Shown here: positions 63,674-64,000 of the stretch, in pieces
Position numbering within the stretch: the stretch's first letter is position 1
Layout of the letters: each line of letters starts with the position of its first letter
NCBI RefSeq assembly: GCF_002982115.1
Contig: NZ_CP019980.1
Span: 2,860,001-2,924,000 of the forward strand
DNA: 64,000 nucleotides
Source: Lysinibacillus sphaericus
GTDB taxonomy: Bacteria > Bacillota > Bacilli > Bacillales_A > Planococcaceae
Direction: 5' to 3'
Position numbers and translations under genes: made by a program
The notes under the pieces: generated by a model
Seen by the model: only the letters and a program-made list of their open reading frames with translations
Databases searched by the model: none
Told to the model about the DNA's origin: nothing

Positions 63674-64000
63674 CTATGGGCAATATATGAGATAGGGACT
63701 ATCACGGTCCTTGACAAACTGGCGAATTTCTTCGTCTGACCGCAGTTGAATAAGTGGTGCAATCAACTCAATGCCCTGCTTTTGCCATGCTGATGTTTTC
63801 ACAATTGGACCGTGCGTCATCACATTTTTTAACAATGCTGTTGCTCTTTCTACATCTGCAAGGGGTGCATCAATTTTGGTAATAACACCAATTTGAATTT
63901 TGGGTATACCCAAGCTAAACTGCGGCGGAAAAACACTCCTTGATGACGTGGCATCTTGCAAATAAATCACATGTGTTACTTCAAGTGATGTTGCCATAAT
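63674..64000 (-). CDS. eutP: EutP-type small GTPase/acetate kinase-like protein (partial)
   Basis: The frame is open to the right edge, so the N-terminal P-loop part is missing. About 109 codons remain. VFPPQFS, IGVITKID (GTPase G4 TKID) and a SAWQKQGIELIAPLI end fit the C-terminal two thirds of EutP. EutP stands early in eut operons. A Met near 63997 is internal, not the start. Confidence 0.85.
   Translation of the reverse strand: MMATSLEVTHVIYLQDATSSRSVFPPQFSLGIPKIQIGVITKIDAPLADVERATALLKNVMTHGPIVKTSAWQKQGIELIAPLIQLRSDEEIRQFVKDRDSPYLIYCP

Overview
The window looks like a chromosomal segment of a low-GC Gram-positive spore former of the Bacillales, most likely Lysinibacillus or a close Planococcaceae relative. 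The evidence is AT-rich DNA, strong AGGAGG-type ribosome sites, Bacillus-type protein families (DynA-like double dynamin, YqxD, DUF3889, DUF4183, ba3 oxidase with a IIa subunit), many U-tailed terminators, and families of short intergenic repeats. No tRNA, rRNA, CRISPR array, insertion sequence or prophage was seen. The species call is inference.

Layout. 1-3.4 kb: a minus-strand cassette of subtilisin-like protease, secreted toxin-like protein and three tandem paralogues of a putative immunity protein (one with an in-frame stop, one cut by the window edge). 3.7-11 kb: an amino-acid ABC importer, two M20 peptidases around a YfcC-type carrier, and a GntR/FCD regulator with a likely operator. 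11-18.6 kb: phosphoesterase, small proteins, flavohaemoglobin (hmp), LysM-NlpC/P60 hydrolase, MFS/MarR pair, DJ-1/PfpI protein, a 315-nt repeat element and small hydrophilic proteins. 18.8-28.7 kb: a MalT-like LuxR regulator, type II pantothenate kinase, SDR, squalene/phytoene-synthase-like enzyme, ferric-reductase-like membrane protein, and an MFS exporter behind a duplicated leader-peptide attenuator. 28.9-43.4 kb: class V aminotransferase, D-serine ammonia-lyase, gdhA, a solitary purC with PurR-like boxes, malic enzyme, metallo-beta-lactamase-fold protein, rhodanese and dynA. 43.7-54 kb: two DUF4183 proteins, a pcp-pxpBCA 5-oxoproline operon, an orphan CheX, a ba3 cytochrome oxidase operon with a well-placed Fnr-like site, an M32 carboxypeptidase and a divergent pair of unknown small secreted/membrane proteins. 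54.2-64 kb: an ethanolamine-utilisation microcompartment operon (eutP-eutA-eutB-eutC-eutL-eutE-eutM-pduL-pduL-eutN-eutM-mdh), transcribed leftwards, with eutP cut by the right edge.

How the genes work together. In the eut operon EutBC splits ethanolamine, EutA reactivates EutBC, EutE oxidises acetaldehyde to acetyl-CoA, and PduL makes acetyl-phosphate, inside a shell built from EutL, two EutM-type hexamers and EutN. Two adjacent PduL paralogues, only one with a targeting helix, and a malate-dehydrogenase-like gene at the end are unusual. Pcp and PxpABC together turn pyroglutamyl peptides into glutamate.

The most interesting hidden signals are the two tandem five-codon leader ORFs (MNRPI and MNLPI), each followed by a hairpin that captures the next ribosome site, ahead of the MFS exporter at 26576-27781; several intergenic repeat tracts with an exact 21-nt period; and the protease-toxin-immunity cassette at the left edge.
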